Below are positions 39,954-48,193 of a stretch of 64,000 bases of DNA, piece after piece. The stretch lies in contig NZ_BJOV01000005.1 in assembly GCF_009932475.1 (NCBI RefSeq), forward strand, positions 1,922,001 through 1,986,000. The letters are read 5' to 3'. Origin of the DNA: Gordonia spumicola. GTDB lineage: Bacteria; Actinomycetota; Actinomycetes; Mycobacteriales; Mycobacteriaceae. Position numbers and translations under genes: made by a program. Position 1 is the stretch's first letter; every line of letters starts with the position of its first letter. The notes under the pieces were generated by a model. It was not told where the DNA came from. It did no database searches and saw only the letters and a list, made by a program, of their open reading frames with translations.

Positions 39954-40712
39954 CTAGTCGGACGTCTGCTTCGCTTCGGCTTGCGCCTTCTTCCGTTCGA
40001 TGTCGGCGAGGGCGCGTTCGATCTCGGCGCGCTGCTCGGCACCCGCCTCCCACATGTCGACACGGTTCTTGACCGCGCGGGCGGGCGCGCCGACGGCGAT
40101 CGAGTAGTCGGGGATCTCGCCGCGGACCACTGCGTGGGCGCCGAGGACGCTGCCGCGGCCGACAATCGTGTTGCGCAGGACGGTCACCTTGGCCGCGACC
40201 CAGGTGTCGGGGCCGATGCGGACCGGGCCCTTCACGATGCCCTGGTCTTTGATCGGCATGTCGATGTTGTCGGTCACGTGGTCGAAGTCGCAGATGTAGC
40301 ACCAGTCCGCGACCAGCGTCGACCCGCCGACCTCGATGTCGAGGTACGCGTTGACGACGTTGTTGCAGCCGAAGACGGCCTTGTCGCCGATCCGCAGGCT
40401 GCCCTCGTGGCATCGGATCGAGTTGCCGTCGCCGATGTGCACCCAGCGGCCGATCTCCATGCGCGCCAACTGGGGCGTCGAGTGGATCTCCACGTTCTTG
40501 CCGAGGAACACCATGCCGCGCAGCACGATGTGCGGGTTCGCCATCCGGAAACGCGCGAGCCGGTAGTACCGGACCAGGTACCAGGGCGTCCACGCCTTGT
40601 TGCGTTTGATCCAGCGAAGCGAGTCGAGCGTCAGGAAGCGTGCCTGCTCGGGGTCGCGGTTCCGGCCCGCGCGCCAGCGCGAGCGGTAGGACGCGTTCCA
40701 CATGGTGGTCAT
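39954..40712 (-). CDS. Left-handed beta-helix acetyltransferase (Rv3034c-like)
   Basis: The 252-residue protein has hexapeptide repeats (for example MVFLGKNVEIHS, IGDGNSIRCHEGSLRIGDKAVFGC) that build the left-handed helix of CoA-dependent acyltransferases, ending with VLRNTIVGRGSVLGAHAVV. A charged tail rich in Lys, Glu and Ala follows. It is convergent with the glycosyltransferase and probably acylates a sugar in the same lipopolysaccharide. I chose the ATG at 40712 because a -10 (TAGGGT, 40721-40726) predicts a start two bases upstream; a frame to 40862 exists. Confidence 0.8.
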   Translation of the reverse strand: MTTMWNASYRSRWRAGRNRDPEQARFLTLDSLRWIKRNKAWTPWYLVRYYRLARFRMANPHIVLRGMVFLGKNVEIHSTPQLARMEIGRWVHIGDGNSIRCHEGSLRIGDKAVFGCNNVVNAYLDIEVGGSTLVADWCYICDFDHVTDNIDMPIKDQGIVKGPVRIGPDTWVAAKVTVLRNTIVGRGSVLGAHAVVRGEIPDYSIAVGAPARAVKNRVDMWEAGAEQRAEIERALADIERKKAQAEAKQTSD

Positions 40713-40828
40713 GACGTCAAACCCTAATCGAGGAGCGCCCGGCCGCGGAATCAGGCCGAGGCGATAGAGTCGTGCGCGAACCTTCCACGCCCGACGGACT
40801 CGTCGACGGGCCGACCCCAGGAGCGACG

Positions 40829-42124
40829 ATGACCCGCGCAGCCCGCCGACGACGCGGTTCACGACTCTTCGTCGCCGCAGCTCTCGCGGCGGTCGTCGCG
40901 CTGGTCGCCACCGCGTGCTCGGACGGTCACACCGACGTCCGGCTCAGCGCGCCGTACGGCTGGCCGATGTACGGCGGCGGACCGTCGAACGCGTCGTTCA
41001 CGTACGCGCAGATCCCGTCCGACCTCGAGCCGGTGTGGAATCGCGACGTCGGCGGCCCCATCGGAGCGCCGTTCGCGATCAACGGCAGCGGCGACGTCTC
41101 GACCACCTCGGCCACACCGAGCGGCTGCAACTTCAACGTCTTCGACCAGCGCTCCGGCCGGAAGAACTACTGCAAGCGGCTCCACGACGGTTCGACGAAC
41201 AACACGGCCCTGTTCGACCAGATCGGTCAGCCGTACATCGGCGAAGCCGGCATGTTCTACGCGTTCAACGGCGGGGGCGCCGTGCGATGGAGGTACCCGA
41301 CGTACGGTTCCGCGTTGTCGGCCAAGTTCGGCGCACCCGGTCGCGTGCTGGTCGCGACCACGCAGGGCCAGGTGCTCCTGTTGAACGCCCAGACCGGCGA
41401 TCTCACCGCTCCGGAGAGGCTCCTGCGCACGGACACGAAGGTCGACGCGACGGCGGGCCTGAACGACTGCGCGACCGGCGGTGCGGGATGCGCGATCTCC
41501 GCGGCGCCCGCCGTGGATCTCGGCACGAGACGAGCGTTCCTCAACTTCTTCCCGCAGGGGGCGCGCGCCTCGCAGGTCAAGGCCCTCTCGTACCAGGACG
41601 GGGCGATCACCGACCTGTGGTCCACCGACATCGGCGGCGGAGTGGTCGGCGCGGTCACTCTCTCGGCGGACGGCCGGACCGCGTACGCGTTCGGCCGCGA
41701 CGGCAAACTGTACGCGTTGAACGCCGCGGACGGGGCCGTCCGCTGGTCGCACGATCTCGGTCGGCGCGGGCACACCTCGCTGTCGGTGTCGCCCGACGGC
41801 GTGCTGGTGCCCGGTTCGGACGCCCCCGGACCCCTGCTCATCCTGCGCGACAAGGGCGACAGCGTCGAACAGGTCGCCCGCAAGGACGACAGCATGGTCG
41901 TCGGCCCGACGACGCAGACGGCGGCCGGCACCGTGTGGTCGGTCACCCGCAGCCCCGACTCGCTCGACCTGACGGAGTTCGACGTCGCCACCGGCTCCGT
42001 CGAACGCACCCTCCCGATGCCGGGGGCCACGGGATCGTCGGCCGGCATCGCGGTGTCGGCCTGGGGATCGATCGCGGTGGCGACGACCGGCGGAGCCGTG
42101 TACTTCTTCTATCACCAGTTCTGA
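40829..42124 (+). CDS. PQQ-type beta-propeller lipoprotein (Rv3035-like)
   Basis: The 431-residue protein carries a signal peptide with lipobox VATAC (cysteine near residue 30), then PQQ-like repeats such as GRDGKLYALNAADGAVRWSHDLG. The expected location is the outer face of the membrane; the orthologous M. tuberculosis gene Rv3035 lies in the same block. No catalytic role is evident, and binding or scaffolding is possible. An AGGAG site precedes the ATG at 40829. Confidence 0.85.
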   Translation: MTRAARRRRGSRLFVAAALAAVVALVATACSDGHTDVRLSAPYGWPMYGGGPSNASFTYAQIPSDLEPVWNRDVGGPIGAPFAINGSGDVSTTSATPSGCNFNVFDQRSGRKNYCKRLHDGSTNNTALFDQIGQPYIGEAGMFYAFNGGGAVRWRYPTYGSALSAKFGAPGRVLVATTQGQVLLLNAQTGDLTAPERLLRTDTKVDATAGLNDCATGGAGCAISAAPAVDLGTRRAFLNFFPQGARASQVKALSYQDGAITDLWSTDIGGGVVGAVTLSADGRTAYAFGRDGKLYALNAADGAVRWSHDLGRRGHTSLSVSPDGVLVPGSDAPGPLLILRDKGDSVEQVARKDDSMVVGPTTQTAAGTVWSVTRSPDSLDLTEFDVATGSVERTLPMPGATGSSAGIAVSAWGSIAVATTGGAVYFFYHQF

Positions 42125-42130
42125 CCCGCC

Positions 42131-43351
42131 ATGACGTTCACGTTCAGCCTCGATGACGTGGCGTTCCTGTCCTCGTCCGACGGCGCCGAGGCGCTCTCCC
42201 GCGCGTCTGCCATGACGCTCACCGACTCCTCGCTCCTCAAGGACCTGCCCGAGTTGCGGACCCGATACGGCCCGCACGAGGCGGCGCTCGTGGAGACCGT
42301 GCGGTGCCGACGCCGCGCCGTCGGCAAGCTCGCCGCCCCCGACTCCCTGCTCCTGTCGGACACGGCGCTGCAGCAGGCCACGCCGACGGCCGTCGCCGCG
42401 CATCGGGCCGCCGACCTCGCGGCACGGCATCCCGGCGCGGTCGTCCACGATGTGACGTGCTCGATCGGTGCGGAGCTGATGTCGCTGGCCGATGCGGACG
42501 GCGTGGCGGGCGTCATCGGCAGCGACCTCGACGAGGTCCGTCTCGCGATGGCATCGCACAATCTGACGGGGCGGGGCGGCGTCCAGCTGATGCGCGCCGA
42601 CGCATTGTCTCCCGCGTCGACGGCCGACGTCGTCATCGCCGACCCCGGCCGCCGCAACGCACGCGGACGCACCTTCCGCCTCGACGACCTCGATCCCCCG
42701 CTGCTCGAACTGCTGTCCGTCTACGCCGGACGACCCCTCGTCGTCAAGTGCTCCCCCGGCCTCGACTACCAGATGCTTCGCGATCGTTTCGGGATCGACT
42801 GCCGCGTCCAGGTGACCTCGCTCGACGGCGGCGTCCGCGAGGCGTGCCTGTGGACCGAGGCCGACGACCTCCCGCAGCGCCGGGCGACCGTCCTGCGGAC
42901 CGCCGACGGCGTGGTCCGCGCGCAGGAGCTGACCTCCGACGATCCCGACGACGTCGACGACCCTGGGGTGGACGAGTGGATCGTCGATCCGGACGGCGCC
43001 GTCGTCCGGGCCGGCCTGGTGCGGCACTACGGGCACCGGCACGGACTCCGCCAACTCGACCCGCAGATCGCCTACCTGACCGGGCCGACCGTCCCCGCGG
43101 GGGAACGCGGGTTCCGGGTGATCGAGAAGGTCGGCGTCACCGAGAAGACCCTGCGCGGGGCCCTCGCCGCGCACGACTGCGGGAGCCTGGAGATCCTGGT
43201 CCGCGGGCTCGACGTCGACCCCGACCGCCTGCGCCGCAGACTCAAGCTCAAGGGATCGACGCCGCTGGCGTTGATCCTCACTCGGATCGGACGCACCGGG
43301 GTCGGATTCCTGTGCGAACCCGCGGTCCGCGCGCCGTTCAGTTCTTCCTAG
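42131..43351 (+). CDS. THUMP-like SAM-dependent methyltransferase (Rv3037c-like)
   Basis: The 406-residue protein has a central class I methyltransferase domain with DVTCSIGAELMSLA, SDLDEVRLAMASHNL and the VVIADPGRRNARGR segment, which resembles the catalytic region of RNA or DNA base methyltransferases. The C-terminal part resembles the THUMP-like domain of this family. M. tuberculosis Rv3037c is the likely counterpart, though here the gene runs in the same direction as the propeller lipoprotein, seven bases after it. Substrate not established: rRNA/tRNA or the sugar of MGLP are candidates. Confidence 0.8.
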   Translation: MTFTFSLDDVAFLSSSDGAEALSRASAMTLTDSSLLKDLPELRTRYGPHEAALVETVRCRRRAVGKLAAPDSLLLSDTALQQATPTAVAAHRAADLAARHPGAVVHDVTCSIGAELMSLADADGVAGVIGSDLDEVRLAMASHNLTGRGGVQLMRADALSPASTADVVIADPGRRNARGRTFRLDDLDPPLLELLSVYAGRPLVVKCSPGLDYQMLRDRFGIDCRVQVTSLDGGVREACLWTEADDLPQRRATVLRTADGVVRAQELTSDDPDDVDDPGVDEWIVDPDGAVVRAGLVRHYGHRHGLRQLDPQIAYLTGPTVPAGERGFRVIEKVGVTEKTLRGALAAHDCGSLEILVRGLDVDPDRLRRRLKLKGSTPLALILTRIGRTGVGFLCEPAVRAPFSSS

Positions 43352-43976
43352 CCACGAACCAGCCCTCCGCCTTCACCAGCTTCTTCGCCGTCGACGGTGT
43401 CGCCGGTGCGTTCTCGGTGAACGGGCCGTCGGTCATCGCCTCGATGTCGGCGCACCGGAATCCCGCCGACACGAGGTCGGCGGACAGCGCGGTCACCGTC
43501 ACCGTGCATTGGGTGTGGAAGCCGTCCGGGAAGTAGACCCCGTTGGTCTGGATGCCGACGAAGGCATCGGGGAACACACCCGGCAGCGTCGACGGGAAGT
43601 CGTCGTCGGTGTCGTCCGAGTCGTCCTTGATCGTGACGATCAGACCGGCTTTCGCGTCGCCGCTGTTGAACTCGAACTCCCGCTCGTCCGACGAGACGTC
43701 CCATTCGCCCGGCTCCGATCCGGGTCTCGGGGTGACCGACACGCACGTCGTCGTGCCGTCGTCGAGGGTCGTGGTGAAGTGCGCTTCGCCTGCCGCCATC
43801 GTGACGTCGTCCGTCGGCACCGCGACCGGGCCCGCGGTGGCGGCCCCGTCGCACAGGGAAGCGGGCGACGCGGCAGTCGTCGCCGTGCCCTCGTCGCCGG
43901 AGCCGCAGGCGAGCACCGTCATCATCACCGCCGCGCCGGACATCGCGGCGGCGGCACCTCGGATCATCCTGTTCAT
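43338..43976 (-). CDS. Hypothetical lipoprotein
   Basis: The 212-residue protein has a signal peptide and lipobox MTVLAC (cysteine near 24), a Ser/Thr/Ala-rich linker and a C-terminal domain with an acidic DDSDDTDDD stretch and two cysteines (CTVTV, CADIE) that could form a disulfide. I do not recognise a family, but the architecture resembles DUF3558-type actinobacterial lipoproteins. The 3' end overlaps the convergent methyltransferase gene by 14 bases. Confidence 0.75.
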   Translation of the reverse strand: MNRMIRGAAAAMSGAAVMMTVLACGSGDEGTATTAASPASLCDGAATAGPVAVPTDDVTMAAGEAHFTTTLDDGTTTCVSVTPRPGSEPGEWDVSSDEREFEFNSGDAKAGLIVTIKDDSDDTDDDFPSTLPGVFPDAFVGIQTNGVYFPDGFHTQCTVTVTALSADLVSAGFRCADIEAMTDGPFTENAPATPSTAKKLVKAEGWFVARKN

Positions 43977-44048
43977 GTCGTCTATGAAACGCCGCGGCGA
44001 CGTCCGCGTCCGGCATTTCGCCGATGCGCGTCGAATGTTCGAATGAGA

Positions 44049-44082
44049 ACGGCCCGCCTCCCGTAGAAGGGAGACGGGCCGT
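44049..44082. terminator. Terminator downstream of the methyltransferase/echA operon
   Basis: ACGGCCCG-CTCCC pairs with GGGAG-CGGGCCGT with a single mismatch and a 6-base GTAGAA loop. It lies 13 bases beyond the methyltransferase stop at 44095 on the minus strand. Confidence 0.82.
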
Positions 44083-44094
44083 CGGGTCCCGCGA

Positions 44095-45084
44095 TCAGGC
44101 TTCCGGCTTCACACCGGTGATCAGGACGTTGTAGAAGAACTGCGGCGGCACGATCTTGCGGAGGACGTTCTCGTCGAGCCACGTCATCCTCTTCCATCCG
44201 CCGTAGGCGAATCCGGCCCAGCCCCAACCGAGCTTCTCCTGCGGGACGGCGGCCTCGAAGGTGCGGACCGGCCAGCCGAGCATGGCCGCGGCGAGTTCCT
44301 CCGCCTCCGAACGGACCTGTACGGCGCCTGCCGCGGTCGCGATGCGCTCCAGGTCTTCGGGTGCGAAGGTGTGGATGTCGACGACGGCCTCGAGGGCCGC
44401 GGCACGCGAACTCTCGTCGAGCTCGGCCTGCGGGCGACGCCACTCCTTGAGCGGGCCGAACTTGGTGATGTTCGTGGTGGCCCACCAGGTGGCGCGGCTC
44501 ATCCAACGGGCGTAGAAGTCGCCGTAGGTCGACGGCTCGCCCGCGAAGACGAAACGACCGCCCGGCTTGAGGACGCGCAGCACCTCGCGCAACGACTTCT
44601 CGACGTCCGGGATGTGATGCAGCACCGCGTGGCCCACGACGAGGTCGAAGGTGTTGTCCTCGTAGGGGATGCTCTCGGCGTCGGCGACACGGCCGTCGAC
44701 GTCCAGGCCCAGGTTCTCGGCGTTGCGGAGCGCGACCTTCACCATGCCGGGCGACAGGTCGGTGACCGAGCCCTTCTCCGCGACGCCCGACTGCATCAGG
44801 TTGAGCAGGAAGAAGCCGGTGCCGCAGCCCAACTCCATCGCGCGGCCGTACGGCAGCGTCGCGTCGGGGACGATGCGGTCGAAGCGTCCGCGGGCGAAGT
44901 CGATGAGGCGCTGATCGAACGAGATGGACCACTTCTCGTCGTACGTCTCGGCCTCCCAGTCGTGGTACAGCACCTGGGCGAGCTTGGTGTCCTTCATCGC
45001 CGCCTCGACCTGCTCGGCGGTGGCGTGCGGATTGGGCGCCGGGTCGACGGTGTCGTCGGCGGAGTTCTTGTCGATCGTCGTCAT
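44095..45084 (-). CDS. Class I SAM-dependent methyltransferase (Rv3038c-like)
   Basis: The 329-residue protein has motif I AMELGCGTGFFLLNLM, DLSPGMVKVALRNAENLG, and the FDLVVGHAVLHHIPDVEKSLREVLRVL segment of UbiE/Ubie-like methyltransferases. It has extra N- and C-terminal regions, the latter ending in a hydrophobic KIVPPQFFYNVLITG. The orthologue Rv3038c sits next to echA17 in M. tuberculosis. It is the second gene of an operon with the enoyl-CoA hydratase, ten bases apart. The substrate is unknown. Confidence 0.88.
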   Translation of the reverse strand: MTTIDKNSADDTVDPAPNPHATAEQVEAAMKDTKLAQVLYHDWEAETYDEKWSISFDQRLIDFARGRFDRIVPDATLPYGRAMELGCGTGFFLLNLMQSGVAEKGSVTDLSPGMVKVALRNAENLGLDVDGRVADAESIPYEDNTFDLVVGHAVLHHIPDVEKSLREVLRVLKPGGRFVFAGEPSTYGDFYARWMSRATWWATTNITKFGPLKEWRRPQAELDESSRAAALEAVVDIHTFAPEDLERIATAAGAVQVRSEAEELAAAMLGWPVRTFEAAVPQEKLGWGWAGFAYGGWKRMTWLDENVLRKIVPPQFFYNVLITGVKPEA

Positions 45085-45094
45085 GCGGGTGGTC

Positions 45095-45886
45095 CTACTT
45101 TCCGGTGAACTTCGCTTTGCCGGGACCGTTGGCGACGAACGACTCCATGCCGATCGTGCGGTCGTCGGTCGCGAACAGCGAAGCGAACAGCTGGGCCTCG
45201 ATCTTGAGGCCGGTGGTGAGGTCGGTGTCCAGACCGGCGTCGATCGCGGTCTTGGCCGCGGCGAGCGCGACCGATGCGGCGCCGGCGAACTGGCCCGCCC
45301 ACTTCAGGGCCGCGTCGTACACGTCGTCGGGGGCGACGACCTCGTCGACCAGACCGATCGCGAGGGCCTCCTCCGCGCCGACGAAACGGCCGCTGAACAC
45401 CATGTCCTTGGCGCGCGACGGTCCGATCAGGCGGGCGAGACGCTGGGTTCCGCCGCCGCCGGGGATCACGCCAAGGAGCACCTCGGGGACGCCGAGCTTG
45501 GCGTTGTCGCCCGCGATCCGGCGGTCCGCGCCGAGCGCGACTTCCAGGCCGCCGCCGAGCGCGTAGCCGGTGACGGCCGCGACGGTCGGCTTCGGGATCG
45601 ACGCGATCGCGCCGAGTCCGTCCTGCAGCTTGCCCGCGACCTTCGACATGTCGGCGAACGACATGTCGTTCATCTCCTTGATATCGGCGCCCGCGGCGAG
45701 GACCTTGGGTCCGCCGTAGACGACGACGGCCTTGATGTCGTCACGAACGGACGCCTCTTCCGCCGCGGCCACGAGCTCGGCCTGGACCTGGCGGTTCAGT
45801 GCGTTCATCGGCGGACGGTTCAACCGGATGGTGCCGACGCCGGGATGCTCCGGCGATGTCTCAAGAGTCACGAACTCAGCAGTCAT
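45095..45886 (-). CDS. echA17: Enoyl-CoA hydratase/isomerase (EchA17-like)
   Basis: The 263-residue crotonase-fold protein has the oxyanion-hole segments AAGADIKEM and YALGGGLEVALGADRRIA, and EVLLGVIPGGGGTQRLARLIG, which carries glutamates expected at the active site. It should hydrate trans-2-enoyl-CoA in beta-oxidation or a related pathway. M. tuberculosis EchA17 (Rv3039c) has the same neighbour. It leads the operon with the methyltransferase. Confidence 0.9.
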   Translation of the reverse strand: MTAEFVTLETSPEHPGVGTIRLNRPPMNALNRQVQAELVAAAEEASVRDDIKAVVVYGGPKVLAAGADIKEMNDMSFADMSKVAGKLQDGLGAIASIPKPTVAAVTGYALGGGLEVALGADRRIAGDNAKLGVPEVLLGVIPGGGGTQRLARLIGPSRAKDMVFSGRFVGAEEALAIGLVDEVVAPDDVYDAALKWAGQFAGAASVALAAAKTAIDAGLDTDLTTGLKIEAQLFASLFATDDRTIGMESFVANGPGKAKFTGK

Positions 45887-45945
45887 AAGGGCAGGCTACC
45901 GGGTGACACCTGTTCTAGACGAACCCGGTACGGGACGCATGTGAC

Positions 45946-45951
45946 TACTGT
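45946..45951 (+). promoter_or_regulatory. -10 element for leaderless LigD-type polymerase gene
   Basis: TACTGT ends exactly seven bases before the ATG at 45958, predicting transcription from the start codon. No ribosome site is present. Confidence 0.5.
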
Positions 45952-45957
45952 TGTCTC

Positions 45958-46917
45958 ATGGGCGCAGATGCTGTCGAGTTGCACGTTCCCGGACCCGGCG
46001 GGGTCACCCGGACGGTGCGTCTGAGCAGCCCGGATCGCGTCTACTTCCCCGAGGCGGGGCTCACCAAACTCGACCTCGCGCGCTACTACGAATCCGTCGC
46101 GGACGGCATCACCCGGGCGCTCGACCGTCGACCGTGCATGCTGCACCGATTTCCCAAAGGCACCGCGGAGAAGAAGGTGCACCAGAAGAAGCTCCCCGCG
46201 GGCGCGCCCGACTGGATCGAGACCGTCGAAATCTTCTTCCCCAGGTACAAGCGGATCGTCGGGGAGCTGTGCGTCACCGAACCTGCCGCCGTCCTGTGGG
46301 CGGTGCAGATGGCGACCGTCGAGTTCCATCCCTGGAACTCGCGCCGCGGGCACGTCGAGGAGCCCGACGAGTGGCGCATCGACCTCGACCCGATGCCCGA
46401 CTGCGATTTCGCCAAGGTCCGTCGCGTCGCCGCGATCGCACACGAAGTGCTCGACGAACTCGGCATCGTCGGCTACCCCAAGACCTCGGGCGGGCACGGC
46501 CTCCACATCTACGTCCGCATCGCTCCCGAGTGGGGCTTCTCCGACGTCCGACGCGCCGCGCACGCCTTCGGCGCCGAGGTCGCCCGCCGAGCGGCCGGCG
46601 ACGCGACCGTCACCTGGTGGCGCAAGGACCGCGACCCGTCGGCGGTGTTCGTCGACTTCAACCAGAACGCCCGAGACCACACGATCGCCGCGGCCTACTC
46701 GGTCCGCGCCACACCCCGGGCGACGGTCTCCGCTCCGATCACCTGGGACGAGCTGCCCGACGTCGAACCGGACGACTTCACGGTCGCCACGATGCCCGCG
46801 AGGTTCGGGCGTCTGGGCGATCTCCATGCGGGCATCGACGATGTGGCGCACCGCCTCGACACCCTGCTCGAATGGGCCGACCGCGACGACGCCGACCTCC
46901 CCGACGCTCCCGAGTAG
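45958..46917 (+). CDS. Stand-alone LigD-type DNA polymerase/primase domain protein
   Basis: The 319-residue protein is an archaeo-eukaryotic-primase-like polymerase of the LigD PolDom family: SSPDRVYFPEAGLTKLDLARYY at the start, metal-binding Asp142 and Asp144 in RIDLDPMP, KTSGGHGLHIYV near residue 175, and a third acidic residue in VFVDFNQNARD. LigD polymerases add nucleotides and fill gaps in double-strand break repair. Here it is separate from ligase and nuclease domains, like mycobacterial Prim-PolC/LigD-like proteins, and no Ku gene is adjacent. Transcription is predicted to be leaderless. Confidence 0.88.
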   Translation: MGADAVELHVPGPGGVTRTVRLSSPDRVYFPEAGLTKLDLARYYESVADGITRALDRRPCMLHRFPKGTAEKKVHQKKLPAGAPDWIETVEIFFPRYKRIVGELCVTEPAAVLWAVQMATVEFHPWNSRRGHVEEPDEWRIDLDPMPDCDFAKVRRVAAIAHEVLDELGIVGYPKTSGGHGLHIYVRIAPEWGFSDVRRAAHAFGAEVARRAAGDATVTWWRKDRDPSAVFVDFNQNARDHTIAAAYSVRATPRATVSAPITWDELPDVEPDDFTVATMPARFGRLGDLHAGIDDVAHRLDTLLEWADRDDADLPDAPE

Positions 46918-47054
46918 ATCATTCATTCCTGGTGATGAGGCTCCGCACAGGTGGTTGAGCCGCGGCGCAGCGCTAGTAGTTCCCGGTGATGTGGACATGG
47001 CGGCCGGGTGTCAGAACTTCGGCGCCCGAGATCCTGCACATTGCGCAGCCGCGG

Positions 47055-47122
47055 CTAAGGTTCCCCGATTCCGGCGGATCGTCGAGGTTTTGGCCTCGAT
47101 CGGCTGAATCCGGGGAACCTTA
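47055..47122. repeat. Large nested inverted repeat between convergent genes
   Basis: TAAGGTTCCCCG (47056-47067) is perfectly matched by 47111-47122, and ATTC/GAAT extends the stem past a single bulged C at 47110. Inside is a smaller hairpin, CGAGG (47083-47087) with CCTCG (47094-47098). The 272-base gap 46918-47189 holds no gene. The structure is downstream of both the polymerase gene and the Nudix gene, so it may be a two-way terminator, a small RNA or a decayed mobile palindrome. Confidence 0.7.
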
Positions 47123-47189
47123 AGCGCGCAGTCAGGTGTGCAGCGGGGCGCCGCTAACCATCAAAGAATTCTCAACACGCACACTAGGG

Positions 47190-47999
47190 TCAGCCTGCCG
47201 CGCCCTTGAGGCGATCGAGGCGCCCGTCGCCGAGAGCGGCGAGGTAGCTGTCCGAGTCGGCGAAACCGAGGCCAAGGATGCCCTCTCCGTCGCTGACCGA
47301 CGGCTGGATCGGCGTGATGGTCCGCGGGGCGGCGATCAGGTCGGCGACGGTGTCGAACCCGGCGATGTACTTGAGTTGGGTCCACGTCGGGGGGAGCAGG
47401 AAATGGCCGCCGGACGTCCAATCGGCGACGGCGTCGGCGGCCGTCTGCCACTTGGTCTCGGCGGCCTCGCTCGTCTCACCGTCGGCCCGATGCCCGGCGG
47501 GCAGCACCGCGAGGAAGAACCGGGTGTCGTAGCGGCGCCTCTCATTGGTCGGCGTGATCCAGTGCGCGAGCGGCGAAAGCAGGTCGGCGCGAAGCACGAG
47601 TCCCTCGTCGGCCAGGAACTGCGCGAACGACAATTCCTTCGCGACGAGCCCGGCCCGCGCCTCGAACAGCGACGACGGGTCGGGATGGACGTCGTCGGCC
47701 GTCCCGGCCAGCAGAACGCCGCATTCCTCGAACGTCTCGCGCACGGCCGCGCAGACGAGCGCCCGCGCCGACGCGGCGTCGGTCGCGAAGACGTCCGCCC
47801 AGAAGTCGACGTCCGGCCCGACCCAGGCGATGTCGGCGTCGCGGTCGCGCGGATCGACGCCGCCGCCGGGGAACACCGTCATCCCGCCGGCGAAGGCCAT
47901 CTGCTCGACGCGGCGCTGGAGGAACACCTCGATGCCAGCATCGGAGTCACGGACGAGGACCACCGTCGACGCGTCGCGCAGGGGAACGGGTGCTGACAT
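47190..47999 (-). CDS. Nudix hydrolase with insertion in the Nudix box (Rv3040c-like)
   Basis: The 269-residue protein starts with VPLRDASTVVLVRDSDAGIEVFLQRR and has the glycine part of the Nudix box (FPGGGVDPRD), separated by roughly 35 residues from the catalytic REtfEEcGv part (ALVCAAVRETFEECGVLLAG). A split box like this occurs in NUDT19-type CoA diphosphatases. Hydrolysis of an acyl-CoA or other nucleoside diphosphate is plausible. The ATG at 47999 has a GAAGGAG site and is preferred to the ATG at 48017. Confidence 0.88.
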   Translation of the reverse strand: MSAPVPLRDASTVVLVRDSDAGIEVFLQRRVEQMAFAGGMTVFPGGGVDPRDRDADIAWVGPDVDFWADVFATDAASARALVCAAVRETFEECGVLLAGTADDVHPDPSSLFEARAGLVAKELSFAQFLADEGLVLRADLLSPLAHWITPTNERRRYDTRFFLAVLPAGHRADGETSEAAETKWQTAADAVADWTSGGHFLLPPTWTQLKYIAGFDTVADLIAAPRTITPIQPSVSDGEGILGLGFADSDSYLAALGDGRLDRLKGAAG

Positions 48000-48193
48000 G
48001 TGGACTCCTTCGACCATGCTGGACCGAGCAGACGCTCGGTTTTCTCATCGTCGCACACGCCCCCGCACCGATCGAGAGGAGGACAGAACGGCCTACCGGC
48101 GACGGCCGATTGTCCACACTGGCAGTCGCGACGCCGCGTTGGACATCAGGAGAATGGGTCGGTAGAAGACCGCCTCGACCCACAAGGAGCCCC

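Noticed and set aside
40859-43174. A 771-codon open frame on the minus strand across the propeller lipoprotein and THUMP-like genes
   Set aside because: No recognisable motif; it mirrors two well-supported genes on the other strand.
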